From Peribolospora baueri (Eukaryota > Basidiomycota > Peribolosporomycetes > Peribolosporales > Peribolosporaceae), in contig JAMDHS010000074.1 in assembly GCA_029717555.1 (NCBI GenBank), positions 1-64,000 of the forward strand: DNA of 64,000 bases, in the 5' to 3' direction. The position numbers were made by a program, and so were the translations under genes. Positions within the stretch are counted from its first letter, which is position 1. The number at the start of each line of letters is the position of its first letter. Of this stretch, positions 1 to 10,900 are shown piece by piece. Under the pieces are notes generated by a model, which was not told the DNA's origin, searched no databases, and worked only from the letters and a program-made list of their open reading frames with translations.

Positions 1-10
1 TTTTTTTTAG

Positions 11-1126
11 CACGGCTCTTTCGACGTGCCGTCCGCTCGTTACTACGCATCTCAAGTCCTTTCAACCATCGAATACATGCATCGGATGGGTGTCATACAT
101 CGAGACATCAAGCCGGAGAAGTGAGTTGGCCTCCCCGTCGACGCGACCTATCGTTTGGAGGCGTGCGAACGCTGATCTGATCGCCTCGATCCATCTCTCC
201 AAAGCATCCTCCTCGACTCGGAGATGCGCGTCAAGGTCACCGACTTTGGCTCGGCCAAGATCCTCAAATCCGCCAATGTCTCCCTTCCCGGCTCTGGAGC
301 GGCGACGCCCATGCCCGGACCGACGGTGCCGGCGACAGGCCCGATGGCCTCGGCCTCGGGCCCATCCTCCACCTTGACCGCCGCCCTTCAGCGCAGCTTG
401 CCGAATGACGAGACGCGCCCGCCCGCGCCCGCCGCCGCCGCCGCCGTCGCCGAGGAGCCCGAGAGGGCCAACTCTTTCGTAGGTACGGCCGAGTACGTCA
501 GCCCGGAGCTTTTGACGGAAAAGTCGGCTTGCAAGGCGTGAGTTTTTTTTGTCGTTGTTTCCCTCTGCCCTTCTCCTCTCCGGACGTCGCGTGCTGACCG
601 CTGGATCTGGCTGGCGGTCTTTCTCAGATCGGACTGGTGGGCGTTCGGATGCGTGCTCTATCAGATGCTCGCCGGTCGTCCGCCGTTCAAGGGCCCGAAC
701 GAGTACCAGACGTTTCAGAGGATCATCAAGCTCGACTATACCTTCCCGGACGGCTTTCCCCCGGAGGCGCGCGACCTGATCCAACGACTCCTCGTGCTCA
801 ACCCGGCAGAACGGTTGGGCGCCGGTCCGGACGGCGCGGCGGCTATCCGAGCACATCCCTTCTTCGCCGACGTGGACTGGAACGAGTTGTGGAAGATGCC
901 GCCGGTGCCGATCCGTACTGGCATCTACGAGCGTCCCAACCCCCCGCCCGGAGCGGCGTCCGTTGGTGGGGTGGTGGACAGCTTTGAGGCTTGGACGGCG
1001 GATCTGGTGAGCGAGGAGGGGAGCGAGGGACTGGAGGAGGAGGAGGGGAGCGAGGGACTGCTGCTGGAGGAGGAGGAGGAGGAGGAGGAGGAGCACGGTT
1101 TCTATGCCCAAAAGGCGGGTTCATAG
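11..1126 (+). CDS. PKH1: PDK1/Pkh-type protein kinase, 3' part
   Basis: AGC-family serine/threonine kinase of the PDK1/Pkh type, which phosphorylates activation loops of other AGC kinases (Ypk, Pkc1) in sphingolipid and cell-wall signalling. Exons 11-120, 205-537 and 628-1126 join in phase; the 5' end lies outside the window and position 11 follows an intron acceptor. Visible are the catalytic loop HRDIKPEN, the metal-binding DFGSAK, and ANSFVGTAEYVSPELL, which matches the PDK1 activation segment including its autophosphorylated serine. About 65 Pro/Ala/Gly-rich residues are inserted between DFG and that segment. The kinase core ends normally with the PFF motif; no PH domain follows, only a short tail with Glu runs encoded by GAG/GGA repeats. 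Identity as Pkh-type is firm from the activation segment; which paralogue is not decidable here. Confidence 0.9.
1015..1095 (+). repeat. GAG/GGA microsatellite inside kinase tail
   Basis: Two near-copies of a short Glu/Gly-coding unit are followed by an uninterrupted run of GAG triplets. It encodes the acidic C-terminal tail of the Pkh-type kinase and is likely length-polymorphic. Confidence 0.75.
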
Positions 1127-2893
1127 TGTCATCAAAGGGTTTTTGCTTGTTTTGTCGACAGCAGTGGTAGATTCGAGTCTGGCTCTGGCCGGGCTCGTAC
1201 GCGTTCCCGATCCAGATGCACGGCGAAGGCGACGGCGATGGCGACGGCGAGGATAACAAGCGGCCAGCCCCGTGACGTCTTTTCCCTTTCTTCTTCTTGA
1301 TTTTATTTTATTTTATTTTCCGCTCGCGTCCTGCTATCGCCCTTGCCCTTGCGCACACCACTGTGTAGTACAGCTCATCTTTCGAACATTGGGACACTAC
1401 GCGACGCTGAACCGACGACATTTACAATCTGTCAGTTGCCCTGCCCAGCCCTGCCCAGCCCTTCTGCCCTTCTTTGCCCTTGCTCTTGCTCCGGTGGCCA
1501 GGCGCGGTCAGTGACGGGCGCGGTAACGACGCCGGCCGCTTCGACGAGCCTTCCTTTCCTTTCCTTTCCTTACACCTGTTACGTCCGGACCGACAAGCAC
1601 CGGCCGAAGCCAATATGGACATCCAGCGGCAGAGAGGTCAATAAATCTCGAGCACTCATGGATGTGACCATCCAGACACCAGATGAGATGCCAAGCCTCC
1701 CAGTCCTCTCTCTGCCAGTACTTGCTCTGTCGCACGTCGCACGTGTTGTCCACGCGAGCCTGGGAATTCCGTGATCAACATCGCCACTCCCACGTGTTCG
1801 GCTTTATGCTCGCACCTCGGATCCGGCTTTCTTGGTGTCTCAGTTGTTACTCATTATCTTCAAAGTTAATTTAAATTTGGCATATTACTAATCTTATGTG
1901 TCACTCAAGGAATCTCCAGCTTCGACTCTAGGCAGATCGAGCAGGCTCCGCTCTGCTCCCACTATATATAACTAGCTACTCCCCATTCGTGTGAATTTTT
2001 CTCTTCCTCTCTTTTCTTACTTGTCCCCTAGTCTTACCTCGATCTCGATAGCCTCTCTCGTCACACGTTAACTCACCTTTACCTTGCCCAGCCCCCTGTT
2101 ACAACACCTTTCCATCATGTCCTGCCCGCGAACCGATGGTGCTTCCTCTGAACGCTCGCACTGAGAGACGAGCGGCATTTGACGCCGCCTTATCAACGTG
2201 CTCTTCCCTTCTTTAACTCTCTCAGCGATTCTTCCGCCACTTACCGCTCACACTCGCTTCGCTTCCCTGCCGTTGTGCGACAGGAGCGATTCGAGAGAGT
2301 GGGTTTCCCCAAATTATCAGGTCACTCTTCCTTCTCTCTCTCTCTCGCTTTCTCTCTTTCTATCGGCACTCGCCACCTCTCTCGCTTCCGCTGTCATTTT
2401 CTGTTTGCGGCGATGATGACCTTTCCGTCTCTCTGGATTGCGGTCCCGTCTGCATAGATCGTTTCTTCATGTACGGTCTAGAATGTTCACTGAATGTTCG
2501 CCGAGTCCCTTTGATGCTTTCCCTCTCGGATCACTCCCGTCCTTTCGGGTGCGGTGCGAGTTCTGAACCGAGCGCCGGTCCTCTGAGTAGTTAGAGACGC
2601 TCGAATCTGGTCGTTCAGGTCACGGGACATCCCATTATAAAAACCGTAGCGAGTCCATACGGACTGAGCCGACGAGGTTTGACCGAGCTCGAAGGAGGAA
2701 CAGAGAAGCCTCGAGATGGGGGGAAAGAGGGTATGTCGAGAGGAGGAAAAAAAAAGCGTATGTGACAAGGAAGTCGGAGTTTCAATAGAGCGTCGGAAAC
2801 GAGAAGGAAAGAAGCTGTGAGAGAAGGTGGTCAGAAAGCAAGGAGTGTACAACAGCTCTTGGGAGTGACTGGCAGGTTTGCGCATTCCATGGG
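1127..2893. other. Intergenic region without a supported gene
   Basis: This stretch lies between the convergent ends of the kinase gene and the beta-barrel gene. It holds a TTTCC repeat near 1550-1572, two CACGTG boxes (1738, 1790), an unusually AT-rich patch at about 1863-1905, a TATATATA near 1963, then pyrimidine-rich DNA to about 2420. Short open frames here are low-complexity and lack any recognisable domain. The TATA followed by pyrimidine-rich sequence could start an untranslated or very short transcript, but I cannot support a product. Confidence 0.6.
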
Positions 2894-3897
2894 TCACTCA
2901 AAACGCCAACTGATGCCGACGATGCCCTCGGCGAGGCCGGCCAGACGGGCGAATGCCCCCTTGCTGAGGTCAAGCGAGCCCCAGCCGCAACCGGGGCACT
3001 GCGATCGTCGAAGAGGGAAGAGGCAAAGTCGAAAGAGTCCATCACGGTCAGAACGAAGGAATTGTGCCGCTGCCCACGAGACTCGCTACACCCCGGAGCC
3101 CACGACGTTCTCTCGACGTCGAGGTCAAGCAAGTCGCACTCAGCCTCACCTTGTCGGCGACGACGGCGGTAATCGATTTGCCACCCGACGTGATGAGAAC
3201 CTTTTTACCGCAACTGCCAGCGAACTGGGCGGGATTGACAGCGACTGAAGGAAACATTGCGTAGCGATACCGTGTAAGTATGAAATAAGGGGGAAAGAAG
3301 GGCAGACGCCCAGGCTACTCATGAGACTCGAGAGGACCTCCACTCACCGATGGTGTCCCAGTCGCTGTGGACTCTCCCGCATGCTCCAACCCCGCCGCCC
3401 TGCGGATACCACGACCCTCGACCTGAGAAAAGACAATGTGAACGAGTGAGCGCGGGCAGACCCGGTGAGGGATCCGAGCCATGACAAGAGACATGGCTAG
3501 CGAGTCTGACGCGCTCACCGCGGAACAAGCCCCATCTCGGCTCCATCGCAGGCTCAACCTCGTCTGGGACCGGTAATCCTTCCGCAGCAGGGGGAATCCT
3601 TCCTTCAAGAGCTCCATGCGTTTCGACACGAGGAACTGGGTCTCCGAATTCGTGTTCGGCGGTGGCTCTCTTTTCCTCCCAAATGGCCCTAGACTCGTCC
3701 TCCGGGACGGAGGGTTCGGGCTCACCGAGGTGGAGGGATTGAGCGAGTGGCTGGGCCCTCTCGACGGGATCTGCACCCGCAGACTGCCAGCGCACAAGGA
3801 CTGAAGTCGAAAGCGGAACGATCGGAGCCGGAGAGACAGAGTTGGTGGCGGCGAGTACGACCGCCGCGACGGCCAGAACAGAAACTAGACGAGGCAT
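2894..3897 (-). CDS. Secreted RlpA-like double-psi beta-barrel protein
   Basis: Four exons (3519-3897, 3348-3422, 3150-3244, 2894-2998) join in phase to a 217-residue protein. The start at 3897 is chosen because it begins a clear signal peptide (MPRLVSVLAVAAVVLA...). A charged, Pro-rich middle of about 100 residues is followed by a C-terminal double-psi beta-barrel: GSWYPQGGGVGACG, then DTIVAVNPAQF, CGKKVLITSGGKS, VADKCPGC, and LDLSKGAFARLA to the end. This is the compact fungal RlpA/expansin/Barwin-like fold, with the conserved Cys and Asp pattern present. Such proteins are secreted and often bind the cell wall or act in host or stress interactions; their biochemical activity is mostly unproven. 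The domain is spread over three small exons, so no single open frame shows it. Its start faces the Cdc14-type gene across a 1.2-kb divergent promoter. Confidence 0.9.
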
Positions 3898-5129
3898 GGA
3901 GGGCAATTTGGAGCGAGTGAGTCGATGGAGAGTTGAGATAGGTTGAGCAAAGCAAGGAGGTGTGCCGAGTGGACGGGTTGCAGTGTGCAAGGGTCGGTGG
4001 CTGCAGAGAAGTGCTCGCCTTCGTGGTCAGCTGGTCGACAGGGTGCGGTGATCGTTGTGTCGATCAATTTGCGTGCAAACGTCGCCGTCTTTAACAGCGA
4101 TGGGGTGGCGAACGTTGACGGGGACCTGCCGGTCAAGGGGCCAAAGAAGGGAGCGTCGGTTTAAAGGAGTGACGGCTTCCGGGCTAGGAAGGTTGGGGTG
4201 GGACGACGAGAAGATGGAGGTCAGAGCCAAAAGTGAGATGGAGAGATGGAGGTGGAAAAGGTTAGACCGGTGGCCTTTTTGAAGCAGACTCGTCGATGCC
4301 CGCGGAGGACAGGGGCGTGTTCGCCTTTGCGCCTGCCGAAATGCCGAATGTGCCACCGGTGGAACCTGAGGTCAGCTAACAACTTGGCATAAAAACTCGA
4401 CGTTTCCAATGAAGTCACCATAGAATGAGTGAGAATCAGTCGTTTCAAGCTTCGGCACGCAGTTGGGGATCAGGACAGGACGAAAGGGACACGTCCTCTC
4501 CGCTCATGTTGGAGTAGGACCTACACCGGAGTTGAGCTCGAAAAAACAAACCCACAGTTGGCACGGGTAAAGACAACAAGACGGCACAAACCTCCAGTGC
4601 CGAATGCCGTCGGCACAACTCTCCAATGGCAGTGGCCAATGGCGATCTCACTCGCGCATCGTATTGGCCGGCTCCCCAAAGGCGGGGGAACGAGGACGAG
4701 GATTGGGGTGGACGCGACATGACCCATCCGAAGGGCCGACACCCAACCAGTCGCTACCGCCAGTAGTGACCGAGTAGAAACTGCTCAAACGTCCCAGCCG
4801 CTGCCCCAGTCCACTTTTCCCTTTGTACTGGGGTGGTTCCAGTTGAAGTTCAAGTTGGATGTTGGTAGTGACCGATGCCTTCCAACTGGCTCATGCCTTG
4901 CCCCGCCCGCGTCTTGGACGCGAGCACGATCGGGCCGCACGTGACCACGTGGCTTCGCGGAGCCAGCCCGATCGCGGCGGGCGATCACTTGATCGGGCAG
5001 GCATCGGTTGGGCGAGAACGGCAACGAAACATCAGCAATCAAGTCGGTCGCCCAAGCACAGAAATCATTGACGTTGGGCCTCCTTTCCGTACGTCGAGCC
5101 GCCGGCTCTGGGCCTATTGTAAAAGGAAT
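3898..5129. promoter_or_regulatory. Divergent promoter, beta-barrel gene / cdc14
   Basis: Region between two divergent start codons (3897 minus, 5130 plus). No coding sequence is supported. It contains a compact palindromic block at 4927-4974 with two CACGTG boxes, listed separately. Confidence 0.55.
4927..4974. promoter_or_regulatory. Palindromic block with two E-boxes
   Basis: CGATCGGGC at 4927-4935 and its exact reverse complement GCCCGATCG at 4966-4974 flank two CACGTG boxes at 4938 and 4946. A further TGATCGGGC follows at about 4989. The block lies about 155 bp upstream of the cdc14 start. CACGTG is the usual fungal bHLH target (Cbf1, Pho4 or SREBP class); which factor acts here is unknown. 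Confidence 0.45.
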
Positions 5130-7319
5130 ATGCCTCTTCAGACGCAACGACTCGACGCCTGTTTGGACGAGGTGAGTTAGTTGTTTGCTGTTTGCCTGCC
5201 TGCCTGAACCTCGACGTCCGAGCTACGTCGTACGCAGCACGACGGCGTTTCACTTGGGAGCATATCTGGCTCAACCGTTCCATTCGTCTTGTTTGGTTGT
5301 GGTCCTTTGAATTGTTAGCTTCTCTCTCCTCGCCGGTCCTCGTCGCAACTCGTACAGCTCGTAAAGAAACTCGAACGACTGTTGTTTGTCGAGGCCTTTG
5401 CGAGGGAGAAGCATAGAGAACGGCAGGAGCAGGAGCTGTGGCTGGCTGATAGTCAAAATGCCGCTCCGGCCCCGAACGGGAAGGTATTTTTGGATGTGGT
5501 GCTTGAGGAGCATAGGGACGTGCTAGCCAGGAAGGGGCTGGATGGTGAGTCTCAAAAAGGCGTTGGATGTCGTGCTCGAATCCAAATCGTTGGTGGTGAC
5601 AACGAGCAGGACGCGGCTTATATTCTCTTGCCATCCATGATTTCTGTCCAGTCACTCGGGCCCTTCTGTCGAGGCTGCTTCGTGTACACGCTCAACTCGA
5701 AGCCAGAAAACTCTTTGACTCATGTAACTCGGCCAACACGGGGGGAGACAAGGCGAAAGATCGCTCGCGCCATCAGGGTCTTGAGGAGATGGACGCATGC
5801 ATCGTGCTTTTGCAAGGACTGTGTCTTTGTCACCACGAGAGCAAAGAGCACCTGAGCAGACGCGGACCAATGGACGTAAGCGTGCATGGCTCGATTGCGC
5901 GCATCCGTCAAAAGGCATCTCCCTGACGTTCATCCGCCTTCCTGTTTTGGACCGCTCTGCTTTCAGCTACTCCTCAGCTTGTTGGAAGCCCTATCAACTT
6001 TGCCCGATACCACAGCATCTACAGAGCAACCGGCCACAAAGGAGGTATACCGCGCTGCGCGCGCTCGATCGTCGGACGTCGCACACGGTGAAACGCACGC
6101 AAGAACCACGTTATACCGCTCGAGACGTGCTTCCGAGGCGTCGGCACGTCCCACGGGACAGCGGACAGGCAAAGAGGAATCTCCAGCCGTACACAGAGCC
6201 CCCACGATCTGTCCTACTCTGCCCAGTCAAGTCCTGACCGCCATCTTGGACCTGCTTCTGTGCATCCTCGTGGACTCTCCACCAGCCATGAGGACCTTTG
6301 AGAAAATCGGAGGTCTCGAGACCGTTGTAGGCGCTCTCAGGCTCAGTAGCTCGGTTGTGCAACGGCCGGAAAAGGAGGAGCGCGGATCCGATGCGAGTGC
6401 GTCGGAACGGGGGACGGTCACGCAAGCGAACAAGGACGTCTCCATCAAGTGTTTGGAGTTCCTCTTCTTCTATCTCTTGCCAGAGGGTCAGTCCCCTCCC
6501 GAGGGGCCTGTGCCACTTTCCAGCAACCATTTCCAACCTCGTCTAACAACCCGCGAAGGCCATCGTCCTCGCCACGAGATGCCTCCTCCATTCGGAGCCA
6601 CCGCCGCAGGGTCAGACAAGGCGTCCCGAGGAACGTCTCTGTCCCCGCAGTTAATGAATTCCATGGAAGTAGAGCTGAGCGACATCCGCGCCAAGGTCAT
6701 CGTCACCCCTCAACACGAATCACAGCGTCCGCGCGTGCGCGAGGATCAAGTCCGACGGTCTAGCCCGCTCGTCGAGAGACAGAATCTGTCGCCTCAAGAC
6801 GTATTCAACGTTGGCTTAGGAACGCCTCACCGCAAGCCGGTCCATTGCGCATCGCTAGCGCCGCTCGTCAAGCGCGGTGTCGAAGGTGGACAAGATCCGT
6901 CTATACGCAGCCCCGCTCGCACGCTCCGGGAGCTCCACAGGCGTCGCCTCTCCTCCCTTTCCGTCTCCAATTCCGTCCCTACCTCAGGCTCTCCATCGGC
7001 CTCGCTCGCAGCCACGCCGTGCCCCCCAGAGAACAAAAAGTACTCTTGTACCCCTGGATCCGCTCCACCCACCACCGCTCGCCCCCGCATCGGCGTGGGT
7101 ACGCCTTCCAAAGCGAGGACACGCCGTCGGGGCAGTGCGGGAGGTGTCGACGGTGCTGGCGCTGCCGGACTTCTCAAAGTCAAGGTCACACGGACGACGG
7201 AAGAGAAAAAGGCTCTGTTGGGGGAATGGCTAGGAAATGTTGACGCACTTGTCAGAGGCCTCGAGGAGGCGGGCGCGGCGGGGCTATGTGCCGCCGTTAG
7301 CAATGTGGGCTGTGTATGA
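5130..7319 (+). CDS. cdc14: Cdc14-type septation initiation network subunit
   Basis: Exons 5130-5171, 5358-5544, 5652-5875 and 5967-7319 join in phase to about 601 residues. The protein matches the fission-yeast Cdc14 SIN family (partner of the Sid1 kinase; not the phosphatase of the same name). Visible family features are an all-helical N-terminal half with LVKKLERLLFVEAF, a segment with LLQGLCLCHHESKEHLSRRG, LDLLLCILVDSPPAMRTFE, and IKCLEFLFFYLLPEG, then a long disordered Ser/Pro-rich stretch and a C-terminal helix EEKKALLGEWLGNVDAL. The Arg-rich piece around 6045-6225 interrupts the conserved core and may be an unspliced intron, though I found no in-phase donor/acceptor pair I trust. The protein should act at the septum or spindle pole to time septation. 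Confidence 0.85.
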
Positions 7320-7936
7320 ACGTGATCTCTTCCCCTTCCTCTTGTTCTCTCTTCCTTCGCACTCTTGGACAATGACTGGAACGCTACCTTCATGAACGAC
7401 TTTACTCGACCTCTCACTCCCACTCCCGGTCGACACGACTGTACTTCTTTACGTTATTCGACGTCCTCATGGTGTTACGCCTAGTCTCATTTTTTTGCCT
7501 CTTCATTCTGCATCGTTGTTGTACTCGGAACGTCTTTCTTCACGAACATTCCCCACGAGAATAGGTTCAACCAGGCGATCTAACCTTATCGTGGAGCAAG
7601 CGCATCGGAGAGGCCAAGTGACGTCAGTTGTCTTCGTCGTTTGGGACGATATGGGCATGGCAGGAGAACACGACATTTCATGGATATCACCAAATGACTG
7701 ACAGACTCCCAATGAGAACGAGATTGTGCGGTAATTTACAGTTGAGAATGTGCGTGGAGACATATCCTGAGGTGACGGCTTTGGTAACACTGTTCTGCAG
7801 AAACACTTCGAAAATCGGCAATATTTTGGAAGGACAAAGAGGAAACCGGGAGGCGAATATAGACAAACGAGCCATCTTGGAGGCACCACATTGAATGTCT
7901 TGACAAATGCAAGCGAGTGGAATAGTGCCCATGTTC
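7320..7936. other. Convergent intergenic region
   Basis: It lies between the 3' ends of cdc14 (+) and the Prm10-type gene (-). Nothing beyond presumed 3' UTRs is visible. Confidence 0.6.
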
Positions 7937-10900
7937 TCAGAACCTGTTGAAAACGAAGCGGAGGTGTCGTCAGCGCAAAACTGTTATTCATAGTAAAAAG
8001 AGGATGACACTCACGAGAAGAGAGCGCCCCGCAGCTTCGGGATGGGGTAGACGATGAGAGAAGACATGAACAGGCCCACTGTGGAAGCAAAAAAAAGTCG
8101 TCTGTCAGCTTATAATACGAAGAGATCCTCTCAGGCAAACAGCGGGGAGACGCACTGGTGATTCCGATGACGACGGACAGCATCCTTAGACTGATGAACA
8201 CCTCTGACGAGAATCCGCTCGGCGAGTCGTCCGCCCGAGACAAGGTCAATCCACCAGCGACCGCCAGGTTACCGGGAACGAGGACAAGCACACCAGCAAG
8301 CATGCTAGGGAATGCACTGCCTCGGCCGAAGCGGGAATACAAGTTGCCCATGATGCCGATGACAAACGACCCTACGGCGCTGGTGATCTCTGCTCGATTG
8401 CCGATGTGCTGAGAGACGATCCAGACGGCCGCCTCGCTTGCACAGCAGATAAAGAGCGCAATAGGGAGCTGGGAGAAGAACAAAGGGAATGTGCATGGGA
8501 GAGGTCAGCCACAAGAATCAAGAATACACATCCCTCGACTCGCATTGTTTGGCGAACACCACCTAACCTACCTCTCTTGATGTCAGTCTCGTCCGATAAT
8601 ACAAGGAAAGGAAGAGCGAGAACCCGGGTATGAACAACAGTTTCCACCAGAGCGATGGGGTTTGTTGATACCATGGCCACGCTGCATCGCGGTAACAAAC
8701 GATATGACCCGCCTCCAGAGCGGAGCTGGTCGTGTTGGCGAAAGTGAAAGTGCCTTGGTCAACTGCGCCAAGGGGGGAGCTGGAGTTAAGTGCTGCGAAG
8801 GTGCCGTGGATGGACACCATGGTTGCGGTCCCCTTTTCGGCGGCCGGAATATGCTCGTGTGACAGAGGGTAGATGGCAGTGAAAGCATCATAACCTGTGA
8901 AAATGTGAAATAAACGGGATCCTTGTGAGACACATCAGACCAGGTCACCGTCACAGGCCCACAAATGCTTACCAAGGGTGATGCCGAAGCCAAGAAAGAG
9001 ACTGTAAACGACTGCGTAAAGCATGCGCACCGAGCCCGCCACAACGTTCTTAGATGCCAGCTCCAGCGCGCCAAAAACTATTTTGCCAAAAGACAACATC
9101 TTGAATGAGCCTGGAGGCATCCTTGAGTGCGCATACCAGAAAGAAAGGGAATGACTTACGAATGGAATAACCAGGCAAGAGGATCACTAGCCCTCCGGCG
9201 ACAACGCTCTCGAAGCAGAAGTGACCCGTGGAAGCGAGGCCTTGTGCGATAAAGGAGACACTAAAGGCGGCGAAAACCTCATAGACGTAGGAAAACAGTG
9301 GGTTCTTCACAGCAATCCTGACCTCTGGTGACGGCGGTGGTAGATGAAGCAAGAAGAAGTAAGCAAATGAAGCGTAAAGAACAGAGCTCTCACATTAGGG
9401 CCCCGGGGGGGGGGGGTGGGTTAGCATAGTAGACTTGTACTTACGAAGACCTATAACTATGAAGCCAAGAACACCAGCCACGATAATATCTAGAAAACTG
9501 GCAGTGAAAGCGTATCCAGATCCGAACATGCTGCATAGGCCGCCGAAAACACAAGTAATGAATTGTCCATAGCACGGCGGTCGTTTGCTGAGCTCTTTGA
9601 TAGCTATGGCACCTTCCTCAGCGGACATCTCGTCGTGAATAACCTTGCGGTAAATCTGCCAGGCAAATAAAAAAGGAGCCCGACGTCAGTAAGATGAGGG
9701 TCGTCTTTAACAGAGCAAACTTTTTTTTTTTCCTCAGCTTGCTTACCGAATGAAGCTCTAGGAGTTTCTCCACATCCGGATCGGCAGCGCCTTGCTTGAC
9801 AAAATGCGTCGAGCTCGTGTGCGTATCGGGGTCACCGAACGACACGATGAGGATGGAAGGAAAGTAGAAGAATTGCGCATCGATGTCGAGTACCTTTGCG
9901 GCCGCGGAGAGCTGCGCCTCGATGCGATGCGATGGGGCACCGTGCGTCATGAGCGCTCGACCGAGGCGGAGGACAAAGTTCTGCCTCTGGAGTATGGCGG
10001 CAATGTGCATCGTGATGAAAATCTCCCGCTGCCGTTTCCGCGCGCGAGCTTTTGCCCGCCTCCAGTCAGGGGTGTTCCGACCGCTGTGGAGCGGCGTGAA
10101 CGCCGACGAGGAGCCGCGACGACCACCGCCGCCGCGCTCGAGGTCCAGATCCAGGACTGAACCGCCGAGCGTTGCGGAGCCTATGCTCCTTAGACGAGAG
10201 AGGACGCTTGGCCTCCGCCCTCGATGCTGAAAGAGCCCATCATTGGTTCCAGTGGAAGAGACAGACGAGGCCCGCGAACGCCGACGCCAGGAGGACGCAA
10301 AGGACGGCCTCCCCTCTTCTTCCGCTCCGCGATATTGGCTGAGATCATTGAGCGAACGCGAGTGGTGTACCGGTCGTCTGGACGCCTCCGTCAACTCGCC
10401 TTCGTCGTCGCCATCGTTGGCGGGTAAGCACCACTGAGTGTTAGTAGCGCCGCCCAAGGGCGGAGTGTAAGGAGATGAGTATTTGGAGAGTGCGTGGCCG
10501 CCACGAAAAGGGTCGGGACCGATGGACGCCGCCTCGGGACTGGCTACTGCCATCAAATTGCCTGTCGTGGCCATGAGAGCACTAATAGCCGGTAGAGCCG
10601 GACGGTTGGAAGCAACTGCGTGTAAGTTTCGCGACGCGGCCTGGGAGAGACCGTTGAGTGAGGGAGCCTTCCTGCGCAGAGTGTGGGGCAGCGCGCCGAT
10701 AGAGGCCGCGACCTCGGTGGCGCCGGCTCCTAGAGAGTGACGTCGAGAGAAGGAATCCGCCTTCGTGCGCAACCTGGAGAGACGGCGACCTCGTATCGAG
10801 CCATGGACCCTCCGTCTCGTAAACCGCCCATCAGGATCGTCATCGTACTGCGTGTCCCTCGACGTCTGCAGCTCCAGCGAGTCAGTCGTCATCGACGGCA

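Noticed and set aside
62-1111. 349-codon minus-strand open frame opposite the kinase
   Set aside because: It is the antisense shadow of the kinase exons; Leu runs mirror the GAG repeat.
2179-2457. 92-codon plus-strand open frame after a TATA-like element
   Set aside because: Sequence is CT-repeat-driven, has no recognisable motif and no sensible splice partner.
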